Notes: generated from the letters alone by a model not told the origin. A stretch of DNA of 5,858 nucleotides from Anaerolineales bacterium (GCA_017999235.1 JAGOBN010000292.1:1-5858), one strand, 5' to 3'; positions 1-5,409 are shown, counted from the first letter of the stretch. Translations and numbers: made by a program.

Positions 1-195
1 GTCGGGGGTGGTGAAGTACAGCACCGCCGGCCGGCCGGCTTCCCAGGTCTCCAACCCCGGCGCGCGGGCGGCCGCCCGTCCGCCGGCGGACGGCTGCAGC
101 CGCCAGAGCTGCCAGCGGGTCCAGGCCCAGTAACCGGCCAACCCCAGGCCGCCGAGCGCGGCCGTCAACACCAAGCGCGTGATCAGGTCGTCCAT
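1..195 (-). CDS. Membrane-anchored thioredoxin-like protein, N-terminal part (partial)
   Basis: The open frame starts at ATG 195-193 and runs off the left edge after 65 codons, so only the N-terminus is seen. Residues about 5-25 (LITRLVLTAALGG...WTRW) form one hydrophobic anchor. A basic, Ala/Gly-rich linker follows, then the segment RPAVLYFTTPD at the edge. A beta-strand of this type directly before the CxxC active site is typical of thioredoxin folds, but the expected Cys pair lies outside the window. The start lies 10 nt after the stop of the DUF4395 gene, which suggests co-transcription and translational coupling; no strong Shine-Dalgarno is visible. DUF4395 genes are known to neighbour or fuse to thioredoxin-like domains, which supports the call. 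A role as a periplasm-facing or outward-facing thiol-disulfide protein is inferred. The fold assignment rests on about 11 residues plus context. Confidence 0.65.
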   Translation of the reverse strand, partial: MDDLITRLVLTAALGGLGLAGYWAWTRWQLWRLQPSAGGRAAARAPGLETWEAGRPAVLYFTTPD

Positions 196-205
196 AGCGC
201 TGCGC

Positions 206-685
206 CTACGCCCGCGGCCGCATGCCGGGGAAGGTGTTGGCCGGCGGCGTCTTGGCAAAGCCCGGCACGCTCAGGCGGTTGAGCCAGTAGTATACGGCGC
301 AGCCGACGCAGAAGCCCAGGAACAGGTTGAGCGCGGCCAGGGCCACCACCAGCCAGGCCAGCCCCCAGCCGAGGCCGGCCAGGTTGGTGAAAAGGGCCAG
401 AACACTGGCCCACAGGAAGACCCCGCCCAAGCCCTGCGCGAAGACGTGCGGCTCCGGGTGGTCGTCCAGCACCTCCGGTTTGACCCAGCCGCGCGGTTTG
501 AGCAGGCCGGCGTAGAGCAGCTTGAAGCCGGGCTGGCGCGTGGCCGCGCCAAATGTCATCACCGCCGCGACCCCGGCCACCAGGGCCGGCAGGTTGAGCA
601 CGAAAGCCGCGATCAGCAGCGTGATAATCGTGGCTTGATTTACTTTCAAGGCCGCGTGATCTACCTTGTGAAGCTCTTGGGACAT
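206..685 (-). CDS. DUF4395 family integral membrane protein
   Basis: This 159-residue protein opens with VDHAALKVNQATIITLLI, the usual opening of DUF4395 proteins. Four membrane segments are visible as two hairpins: about residues 18-47 (two helices) and 88-135 (two helices), separated by a polar loop with KPRGWVKPEVLDDHPEPH. Near the end of the last helix lies C126-V-G-C129, a CxxC placed at a membrane edge. The biochemical function of the family is not established. The start is supported by AAAGGAG with 8 nt spacing to ATG 685-683. The stop, TAG at 206-208, is 10 nt from the start of a thioredoxin-like gene, so a membrane thiol-relay pair is a reasonable inference. It lies 106 nt after the sulfur-carrier gene on the same strand and could belong to the same transcript, with a hairpin repeat between them. 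Confidence 0.8.
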   Translation of the reverse strand: MSQELHKVDHAALKVNQATIITLLIAAFVLNLPALVAGVAAVMTFGAATRQPGFKLLYAGLLKPRGWVKPEVLDDHPEPHVFAQGLGGVFLWASVLALFTNLAGLGWGLAWLVVALAALNLFLGFCVGCAVYYWLNRLSVPGFAKTPPANTFPGMRPRA

Positions 686-693
686 CTTGGAAA

Positions 694-700
694 CTCCTTT
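694..700 (-). promoter_or_regulatory. Ribosome binding site of the DUF4395 gene
   Basis: The minus strand reads AAAGGAG, a strong Shine-Dalgarno sequence, with 8 nt to ATG 685-683. It fixes the start of the membrane protein gene. Confidence 0.8.
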
Positions 701-724
701 ATACCGGTTACGAATGGCGGAGTG

Positions 725-798
725 GGATTACTGATTGGTGATTGCTGATTGTGGATTGCCGCCCAATTACCCAATCATCAATCACCAATTATCAATTC
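725..798. repeat. Hairpin-forming heptanucleotide repeat element, copy A
   Basis: Two arms of about 27 nt (725-751 and 772-798) are inverted copies matching at about 22 of 27 positions around a 20-nt spacer (752-771). The inner 19 nt (733-751 against 772-790) match at 17. Each arm has a 7-nt period: the minus strand of the left arm reads CAATCAG, CAATCAC, CAATCAG; the right arm reads CAATCAT, CAATCAC, CAATTAT on the plus strand. The AT-rich element contrasts with the GC-rich surroundings. It sits between the sulfur-carrier gene and the DUF4395 gene and contains the carrier's TGA stop (794-792). It resembles the short tandem heptamer repeats described in cyanobacteria, with an added inverted arrangement. 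A related copy lies at 5410-5482. Confidence 0.8.
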
Positions 799-1073
799 CG
801 CCCCCCCCCCGCAATACTCGGCACAATCATCAGCCGGTCGGCGTCTTTGACGGCGGTGGCCGGCCCTTGCAGGTGGCGCACGTCCTCGTCGTTTAAGAAG
901 ATGTTGACAAAGGCGCGCAGGTCGCCGGCCTCGGTGTACAGGTGCGCCTTCAGAGCGGGGTGCCGCGCGGTCAGGTCGTTCAACACCGCGCCCACCGTCG
1001 CCCCGCTGACCGTGATCTCGGCCTGGCTGTTGGTGTACGGCCGCAGCGGGGTGGGGATCCGAATCGTCGTCAT
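792..1073 (-). CDS. cysO: CysO-like ubiquitin-fold sulfur-carrier protein
   Basis: This 93-residue ThiS/MoaD-family protein is predicted to carry sulfur as a C-terminal thiocarboxylate for cysteine synthesis by CysM. It matches M. tuberculosis CysO almost throughout, as I recall that sequence: IPTPLRPYT near the start, VSGATVGAVLNDL at 22-34, the signature FVNIFLNDEDVR at 55-66, and IVPSIAGG at 83-90. CysO ends at Gly-Gly, whereas here the frame continues as G91-R92-N93 before TGA. The Gly codons fall in a run of ten G (810-801, minus strand). The start ATG 1073-1071 has AAGGAG 5 nt upstream. It lies 44 nt after the Mec-like gene, downstream of cysM. Thiamine ThiS or molybdopterin MoaD are alternatives, but the neighbours and the FVNIFLNDEDVR motif favour CysO. 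An activating E1-like enzyme must be encoded elsewhere. Confidence 0.9.
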   Translation of the reverse strand: MTTIRIPTPLRPYTNSQAEITVSGATVGAVLNDLTARHPALKAHLYTEAGDLRAFVNIFLNDEDVRHLQGPATAVKDADRLMIVPSIAGGGRN

Positions 1074-1078
1074 GCAAA

Positions 1079-1084
1079 CTCCTT
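1079..1084 (-). promoter_or_regulatory. Ribosome binding site of cysO
   Basis: The minus strand reads AAGGAG with 5 nt to ATG 1073-1071. It selects this frame over an overlapping longer frame that starts at 1077 and lacks CysO similarity in its N-terminal half. Confidence 0.8.
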
Positions 1085-1117
1085 CAAATCAAAATAACTG
1101 CCAATATCCGCGCGGCC

Positions 1118-1543
1118 CTACGCTTGGACCGCGAGCCTCTCTTCAATGTAGCCGGACCGATCCTCTTGGAGCTGCCAGGCGCGCGAGCGCGCCGCCTGGC
1201 CGTGCGCCACTGTGGTGATCAAATACGAATACCACGGCAGCGCCCAGTCCCGGTCAAAGCCGGATGGCTCGGCCGGATGGTCTGGATGCGAATGAAAAAT
1301 GCCGATCACATCCAGGCCCTGCCGGGCCGCCTCCTGCTCGCCGCGCAGCATATCCTGCGGGGTCAGCAGAAAGCGATGGTATTGCTCGGCGTCTTCCCAG
1401 CGGTTTTCCAGCGTCAGGACCGCGCGCACCTGCCTGCCTTCCGGCGTGGTCTGGCCGAGCAGCAGGCCGGCGCCCTCATTGGGATAGGCGGCTTCCAGAT
1501 GGGCTTCCAGTTCACGCAGCACGGACGCGGTGATCGTCAGCAT
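1118..1543 (-). CDS. mec: Mec-like JAMM/MPN+ zinc metallopeptidase
   Basis: This 141-residue single-domain JAMM (Mov34/PAD-1) protein is predicted to hydrolyse the CysO-cysteine adduct and release free cysteine. The complete metal site is visible: E23 in YPNEGAGLLLG, then HxHx7SxxD as H84-S-H86 ... S94 ... D97 within HSHPDHPAEPSGFD. Length is close to the roughly 146 residues I recall for M. tuberculosis Mec, so nothing appears missing. The Cys that often follows the catalytic Glu in this group (PNExCG) is replaced (PNEGAG). ATG 1543-1541 has only a weak upstream GAG, so translation may depend on cysM. It lies 78 nt after cysM and 44 nt before cysO. JAMM relatives such as QbsD and HcyD trim extra residues from sulfur carriers, a role that fits here because the partner carrier has residues after Gly-Gly. 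Confidence 0.9.
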   Translation of the reverse strand: MLTITASVLRELEAHLEAAYPNEGAGLLLGQTTPEGRQVRAVLTLENRWEDAEQYHRFLLTPQDMLRGEQEAARQGLDVIGIFHSHPDHPAEPSGFDRDWALPWYSYLITTVAHGQAARSRAWQLQEDRSGYIEERLAVQA

Positions 1544-1593
1544 AGGGACACTCTAGCGGCTTTGGGCCGGCCGCGAATTGCCTAAAGTGCACG

Positions 1594-1619
1594 AAAAAGC
1601 CGGGCCGATTCGAGGCGGC
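1594..1619 (-). terminator. Possible weak intrinsic terminator between cysM and mec
   Basis: On the minus strand, just after the cysM stop, a GC-rich imperfect hairpin (1619-1599; outer GCCG/CGGC, inner CC/GG, 2-nt bulge) is followed by TTTTT (1598-1594). The stem is short and bulged, so it may only reduce read-through into mec and cysO, or do nothing. Confidence 0.3.
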
Positions 1620-1621
1620 GG

Positions 1622-2563
1622 TTATTCCGTCCAAAAGCGGTCGCTCACATATTTAACGCCCGAGTCCGGGAAGAGCGCCACCACCACGCCGGCCTCCAGC
1701 TGTTCCGCCGTCCGCAGGGCGGCCACGGCCGCCGCCGCCGCCGAGACGCCCACAAACACGCCCTCTTCCCGCGCCAGCCGGCGCGCCATGGCGTGGGCGG
1801 CTTCGGTGCTCACGGCGGCCTGCTCGTCCGCCAGCGCCGGGTCGTAGATGCCCGGCCGCAGCGCGGTGGCCATGTGCTTCAAACCCTCCAGCCCGTGAAA
1901 GGGCGCCTCCGGCTGGACCGCGATCAGCTGGATCTCCGGGTTATAGGCTTTGAGCGCGCGGCCGGTGCCGGTGAGCGTGCCGCTGGTCCCCAGGCCGGCC
2001 ACGAAGTGCGTCACCCGGCCGTCCGTCTGCTCCAATATTTCCGGGCCGGTGGTCTGGAAATGGGCGTGCCAGTTGGCCGGGTTGTCGTACTGATTGGCGT
2101 AGAAGTATTTCTCCGGGTGGGCGGCCGCCAGCTGCCGCGCCAGATGGATGGCGCCGTCGGAGCCTTCCAGCGGCGACGATTCCACAAACGTTACGCCTAA
2201 AGCGCGCAAGATGGCGAGCCGCTCCGGGCTGGCGTTGGACGGGATGACGAGTTTCACCCGGTGGCCCAGGGCGCGCCCCAGCGTGGCATACGCGATCCCC
2301 ATGTTGCCGGAGGTCGAATCCAACAGCACCTTGTCCGGCGTCAACTGGCCGGCGGCCTCCGCGGCGCGGATGATGCTCAGCGCCGGCCGGTCTTTCACCG
2401 AGCCGCTCGGGTTAAACCACTCCGCTTTGGCGTACAGTTCCACGCTGGCCGGCAGATGGGCGGTCAGCGCCGGCAGACGGATCAGCGGCGTCTGGCCCAC
2501 CAGATCCGCGAGGTTCCGCTGAACCAGCGGGCGCGCGACTTGAAACCGGGACAGGGTCAACAT
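1622..2563 (-). CDS. cysM: Cysteine synthase, CysM type (PLP-dependent)
   Basis: This 313-residue fold-type II PLP enzyme of the cysteine synthase/cystathionine beta-synthase family makes cysteine by beta-replacement on an activated serine. The PLP lysine is K57 in NPSGSVKDRP. The substrate loop is TSGNM at 84-88, where most relatives have TSGNT. The cofactor phosphate loop is GTSGT at 192-196, and PDSG (299-302) precedes KYVS near the C-terminus. Neighbouring mec and cysO suggest that the sulfur donor is CysO thiocarboxylate and, by analogy with M. tuberculosis CysM, that the acceptor is O-phosphoserine. K229 in GLEGLKHM sits about where I recall the phosphoserine-binding Arg of that enzyme. 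The protein ends soon after KYVS and lacks the longer tail of the mycobacterial enzyme. GAGGTG lies 5 nt before ATG 2563-2561. A long leader with an attenuator-like hairpin precedes the gene. Confidence 0.93.
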   Translation of the reverse strand: MLTLSRFQVARPLVQRNLADLVGQTPLIRLPALTAHLPASVELYAKAEWFNPSGSVKDRPALSIIRAAEAAGQLTPDKVLLDSTSGNMGIAYATLGRALGHRVKLVIPSNASPERLAILRALGVTFVESSPLEGSDGAIHLARQLAAAHPEKYFYANQYDNPANWHAHFQTTGPEILEQTDGRVTHFVAGLGTSGTLTGTGRALKAYNPEIQLIAVQPEAPFHGLEGLKHMATALRPGIYDPALADEQAAVSTEAAHAMARRLAREEGVFVGVSAAAAAVAALRTAEQLEAGVVVALFPDSGVKYVSDRFWTE

Positions 2564-2568
2564 ACCAA

Positions 2569-2574
2569 CACCTC
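2569..2574 (-). promoter_or_regulatory. Ribosome binding site of cysM
   Basis: The minus strand reads GAGGTG with 5 nt to ATG 2563-2561. It lies downstream of the terminator-like hairpin, so translation initiation requires read-through or a separate start of transcription. Confidence 0.7.
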
Positions 2575-2600
2575 ACTGAAGCAACAAAAAACCAGTCAAC

Positions 2601-2643
2601 AAAAACGGCAACCGCTGGTCCGAGTGATCGGAGGCGGCTGCCG
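2601..2643 (-). terminator. Terminator-like attenuator hairpin in the cysM leader
   Basis: The minus strand reads CGGCAGCCGC (2643-2634), an inner CCGA-TCAC-TCGG hairpin (2631-2620), then GCGGTTGCCG (2615-2606), giving a 10-bp outer stem with one G-U pair, followed directly by TTTTT (2605-2601). A second T-run follows at 2591-2586. This is the layout of an intrinsic terminator, and it stands about 38 nt before the cysM start codon and roughly 120 nt after the predicted transcription start, so it would act as an attenuator. An upstream leader segment (2710-2703, CGGAGGCG) is perfectly complementary over 8 nt to 2636-2629, which includes part of the terminator's left arm, and could form an antiterminator. 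Confidence 0.65.
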
Positions 2644-2772
2644 CGTCGGCTGGCGAGAGAGTCAACCTTGGGTTAAGGCATGACTAGACGACGGTGGGCC
2701 AACGCCTCCGCCTGCTACACATGCATACCTCGCCCAAAAACTTGACAGAAAACATCATATTTCTCTGAAAGG

Positions 2773-2800
2773 ATTATAGCGCGTCCGCAGAAAGTGTCAA
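2773..2800 (-). promoter_or_regulatory. Sigma70-type promoter for cysM-mec-cysO
   Basis: The minus strand carries a perfect -35 TTGACA (2800-2795) and a perfect -10 TATAAT (2778-2773) separated by 16 bp. The predicted start of transcription is near 2766. The -35 box overlaps the ybeY stop codon (TGA 2799-2797), so the cysteine cluster has its own promoter at the very end of the previous operon. Confidence 0.85.
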
Positions 2801-3297
2801 CGCCGCGTCTTCTTCGTGTGGGACGCGGGCGGAAGCGCCGGGCCGGGCCCCGTAATCGGCGCGCCGAGCTCGGTCAGGATTGCGGCCTGGGCCGCCCACA
2901 TGCGCGCTTTCTGGGCTCGGGTGGCGTGATCGTGGCCGAGGAGGTGTAAGACGCCGTGTACAACCAACAGTTGCAGTTCCGCCGCCAGCGGATGGCCGCC
3001 GGCCTCGGCCTGGGCGGCAGCCCGGGGCAGGGCGATGGCCAGATCGCCGAAATAGCGCACGCCGGCCTCCACCTCATCCGATGGAAATGACAGCACGTCG
3101 GTCACGTAATCATGGCCCAGGAAGTCGCGGTTTAGCTGGCGCAAGGCGGCGTCATCGGTGACGCGGATGGTGAGCGTGCCGGGCTGAGGGGCCGCCTGAT
3201 GGCTCAGCGCCGCGCGGGCCGCCGCGCGCAGTAACGCGGCGGAGACGCGCCGGCGGAAGGCCGGCTCAATTTGGATGGACAGGCGCGGCGGGGTCAT
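2797..3297 (-). CDS. ybeY: Endoribonuclease YbeY (rRNA maturation factor)
   Basis: This 166-residue protein of the UPF0054/YbeY family is a zinc-dependent endoribonuclease of the cytoplasm, involved in 16S rRNA 3'-end maturation and ribosome quality control in bacteria where it has been studied. The metal motif is HGVLHLLGHDH at 114-124 with H114, H118 and H124 as expected ligands. The other family hallmark, TDVLSFP, is at 66-72. The C-terminal 20 or so residues are Pro-rich then basic (HTKKTRR) and are not part of the conserved fold. ATG 3297-3295 lies inside the end of the upstream HD-hydrolase gene, giving a 32-nt overlap. No good Shine-Dalgarno is seen, so coupled translation is likely. 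Linkage to a PgpH-type gene is a widespread arrangement. The stop codon overlaps the promoter of the next cluster. Confidence 0.95.
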   Translation of the reverse strand: MTPPRLSIQIEPAFRRRVSAALLRAAARAALSHQAAPQPGTLTIRVTDDAALRQLNRDFLGHDYVTDVLSFPSDEVEAGVRYFGDLAIALPRAAAQAEAGGHPLAAELQLLVVHGVLHLLGHDHATRAQKARMWAAQAAILTELGAPITGPGPALPPASHTKKTRR

Positions 3298-5407
3298 TGG
3301 AGGCCTGGGGCGGGGCCAGCTCCGGGGCCGGCGCGGCCGGCGTCAATTCTGGATATTGCACGCGGGGATGGAAGACGCCGCGCAGGGTGTTGACGAACGA
3401 CGCGCGGATCAAATGCAGATCGCGCAGGGTCAGATCGGTGTCGTCCAGCTGGCCCTTGGTCAGCCGGTCGTCCATCAGGCCCTTCACAATGCGGTCGATG
3501 TCGTCTTCGGTCTTGGGCCGGTCGGAGCGGGTCTTGGCCTCGCAGCCGTCAGCCAGCATCAGCAGCGCGCTTTCCCGGGACTGCGGGCGCGGCCCCGGGT
3601 ACGTGAAGCGCGCCGGGTCCACCTTGGCCGCGTCGCCGCCGGCGGCCTCCACGGCGCGCCGATACTGGTACATGGTCATCAACGTGCCGTGGTGCTCGGC
3701 GATAAAATCGCGCAGCCGGGTGGGCAGGCGGTGCTTGCGCGCCAGCTCCAGGCCGTCCGCCACATGGCGGATGATCACCATGGCGCTGGTGTCCGGGTCC
3801 AGCGAGTTGTGGATGTTCACGCCGTCCAGCTGGTTCTCGACAAAATACTGCGGATGCAGGGCTTTGCCGGCGTCGTGGTAGAGCGCGCCAACGCGCACCA
3901 GCATGGCGTTGGCGCCGATGCGTTCGGCCGCCTGCTCGGCCAGATTGGCGATCTGCAGGCTGTGCTGGTAGGTGCCGGGCGCGTTGCGTAAGACAAAGCG
4001 CAGCAGCGGATGATCCGGCCGCGAGTACTCCACCAGCTGCAAGCTGGTGGTGACGTCAAACAGGCCGCCCAGCGCGAAGAGCGCCATCAGAGTCACGGCG
4101 GCCGAGATGCCGCCGTTCACCAGGCTGGCGGCCGCCAGCTGGGCCAGGCCCACCAGATCGGTGGCCGGGGACGGCAGGCGGAAGACCAGGATGATGCCCA
4201 TGCCGGCCACGGCGCTGGCCAGGCCGGCCCAGAAGAACAAATCCAGCCGGTCGGCGCGGCCCAGGGTGATGGCGGCCACCAAGCCGCCCAGGGCGATGTA
4301 GATGGTCAGCTCCAGGTTGCCGCCGCCGATGTAGCCGGCCAGCGCCCCCATCGCCACGGAGACCGTCATCGCCAGGTTGGGGCCGACCAGCACCGTCAAC
4401 AGCATGGAGAGCGCGGCGGCCGGGAAGAAATACGGCTGGACGGTGCGGCCCGGGATGAGCAGCTGGGCCGTCAGCAGGAAGGCATTGAAGAGCAGGCCCA
4501 TCAGCAGGACGCGCTTGGGGTCCCGGCCGATCTCGGGGTGGAAGCGCCGCGCGTACACCACCACCAGCAGGCCCGTGATCAGCACGGCCAGCACCGCGCT
4601 GGCCGTCTGCTGCCAGTTGAATTCCGGCTGGAGCAGGCCCAGCATCCGCAGGGTCTCCAGATCCACTTCGGTGATCACGCGTCCGCGCGTCACCACCGTT
4701 TGGCCGCGCACAATCTGCTTGACCACGGGCTCCACGGCCTCGGCCGCGGCGGCGCGCGCGGCCTGGGTGGCGGATTCGTTGTAAAAACTATTGGGCACGA
4801 TCAGCGGACTGACCAGCGCCAGGACCACGCGGCTTTGGTCCTCGCTTAGATCCACGCTCACCCGCAGGAGCAGCGAGCCGCGCACTTCGGTAATCTGGTC
4901 AGCGCGGATGGAACTCCGCATCCCCTGCTCCAGGATGGCCAGGGCCTCCGTCCGCACGATGGCCCAGCGGCTAGCGTCGAAGCTCAGGATCAGATCGGCG
5001 ATGTCCGGCTCCAGCGGCACATCGCGGATGGCGCGCAGGTCGGCCCGGCGTTGGGCCGATTCCGCCAGCGTGTCCGCCCGCACGGTCTCAATATACGCGA
5101 GCGCTTCGCGCAGCAGCAGCACTTGCTGGCGCGCCGTGCGGCTGTCCGGCGGGTCGTAGACCTCGGCCACCGCGGCGGCGGCCGCCTCGCGCGCGGCGGC
5201 GGTTTGGAGATCGCTGGTGAAGGTGAGCGACTGCGGCGCCAGGATATCTTGGCCAGCCGGCTCGCCGGCGCGCAGGGCCAAGGTGTTGAGGGTCTGGAAG
5301 GGCAGGGCCAGCAGGCCAGCGGCCAGCAGCACCGAGGCCGCCGTAACGACCCAGACGATGAGCCAGCGGCCGGTGGACGAGGGGCGGGGGACGGGATGGG
5401 CGGTCAT
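3266..5407 (-). CDS. pgpH: PgpH/YqfF-type 7TM-HD hydrolase, predicted c-di-AMP phosphodiesterase
   Basis: This 713-residue membrane protein has the PgpH (YqfF, 7TMR-HD) layout: an N-terminal helix at about 14-37, an extracytoplasmic 7TMR-HDED region at about 40-260, a multi-helix membrane region at about 266-450, and a cytoplasmic HD domain at about 465-680. Metal-site residues are visible: H482 in PGTYQHS, H511-D512 in YHDAGK, H548 in IIRHV, H572-H573 in EHHGT, and D620 in LADGCEA. The family motif YPGPRPQS and the ending LTLRDLHLI...FHPRVQYPE are also present. Characterised relatives hydrolyse c-di-AMP to pApA, so this substrate is inferred. The chosen start is ATG 5407-5405; a frame extending 17 codons upstream is translated repeat sequence. 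No Shine-Dalgarno is visible there. Its end overlaps ybeY, and yqeY lies upstream across a 72-nt gap. Confidence 0.93.
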   Translation of the reverse strand: MTAHPVPRPSSTGRWLIVWVVTAASVLLAAGLLALPFQTLNTLALRAGEPAGQDILAPQSLTFTSDLQTAAAREAAAAAVAEVYDPPDSRTARQQVLLLREALAYIETVRADTLAESAQRRADLRAIRDVPLEPDIADLILSFDASRWAIVRTEALAILEQGMRSSIRADQITEVRGSLLLRVSVDLSEDQSRVVLALVSPLIVPNSFYNESATQAARAAAAEAVEPVVKQIVRGQTVVTRGRVITEVDLETLRMLGLLQPEFNWQQTASAVLAVLITGLLVVVYARRFHPEIGRDPKRVLLMGLLFNAFLLTAQLLIPGRTVQPYFFPAAALSMLLTVLVGPNLAMTVSVAMGALAGYIGGGNLELTIYIALGGLVAAITLGRADRLDLFFWAGLASAVAGMGIILVFRLPSPATDLVGLAQLAAASLVNGGISAAVTLMALFALGGLFDVTTSLQLVEYSRPDHPLLRFVLRNAPGTYQHSLQIANLAEQAAERIGANAMLVRVGALYHDAGKALHPQYFVENQLDGVNIHNSLDPDTSAMVIIRHVADGLELARKHRLPTRLRDFIAEHHGTLMTMYQYRRAVEAAGGDAAKVDPARFTYPGPRPQSRESALLMLADGCEAKTRSDRPKTEDDIDRIVKGLMDDRLTKGQLDDTDLTLRDLHLIRASFVNTLRGVFHPRVQYPELTPAAPAPELAPPQASNDPAAPVHPN

Positions 5408-5409
5408 GC

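Larger units (their letters stand above)
2564..2766 (-). ncRNA. Structured 5' leader of cysM, candidate riboswitch (class unknown)
   Basis: This stretch of about 200 nt between the predicted transcription start and cysM has no coding region. On the minus strand it can form a small hairpin near its 5' end, then a closed domain: GGCGAG (2734-2729) with CTCGCC (2657-2652); AGGTATG (2730-2724) with CATGCCT (2682-2676, one G-U); and TTAACC/GGTTGA closing a CAA loop (2676-2662). The first two helices compete for two bases. A terminator-like hairpin follows. I do not find the T-box consensus, SAM-I core or cobalamin box, so no known class is assigned. The pairings were found by eye. Confidence 0.4.

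Noticed and set aside
698..710. TATAAA as a promoter -10 for the DUF4395 gene
   Set aside because: It overlaps the ribosome binding site, leaving no room for a normal leader, and no -35 is found at the proper distance.
725..798. CRISPR-like array
   Set aside because: The repeat unit is 7 nt with no unique spacers of regular length, and the arms are inverted, not direct repeats.
792..1073. ThiS (thiamine) or MoaD (molybdopterin) identity for the carrier
   Set aside because: No thi or moa genes are nearby; the FVNIFLNDEDVR motif and the cysM and mec neighbours point to CysO.
778..1077. Alternative minus-strand frame overlapping cysO, starting at 1077
   Set aside because: Its sequence (MHDDDSDPHPAA...) has no CysO similarity, whereas the frame at 792-1073 matches CysO throughout and has a well-placed AAGGAG.
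2742..2747. Plus-strand TTGACA as a divergent promoter
   Set aside because: No acceptable -10 follows within 15-19 bp and no plus-strand gene is present downstream.
2564..2766. Known T-box, SAM-I or cobalamin riboswitch upstream of cysM
   Set aside because: The hallmark sequences (GGTGGNACCGCG-like T-box, SAM-I core, cobalamin box) are not present by eye. Left as an unassigned structured leader.
3275..3991. Plus-strand open frame of 238 codons
   Set aside because: It is antisense to the HD domain of pgpH and the composition is that of a shadow frame.
4010..4849. Plus-strand open frame of 279 codons, rich in Gln, His and Gly
   Set aside because: It lies wholly antisense to the well-supported pgpH gene, has low-complexity composition typical of an opposite-strand frame in GC-rich coding DNA, and shows no recognisable domain.
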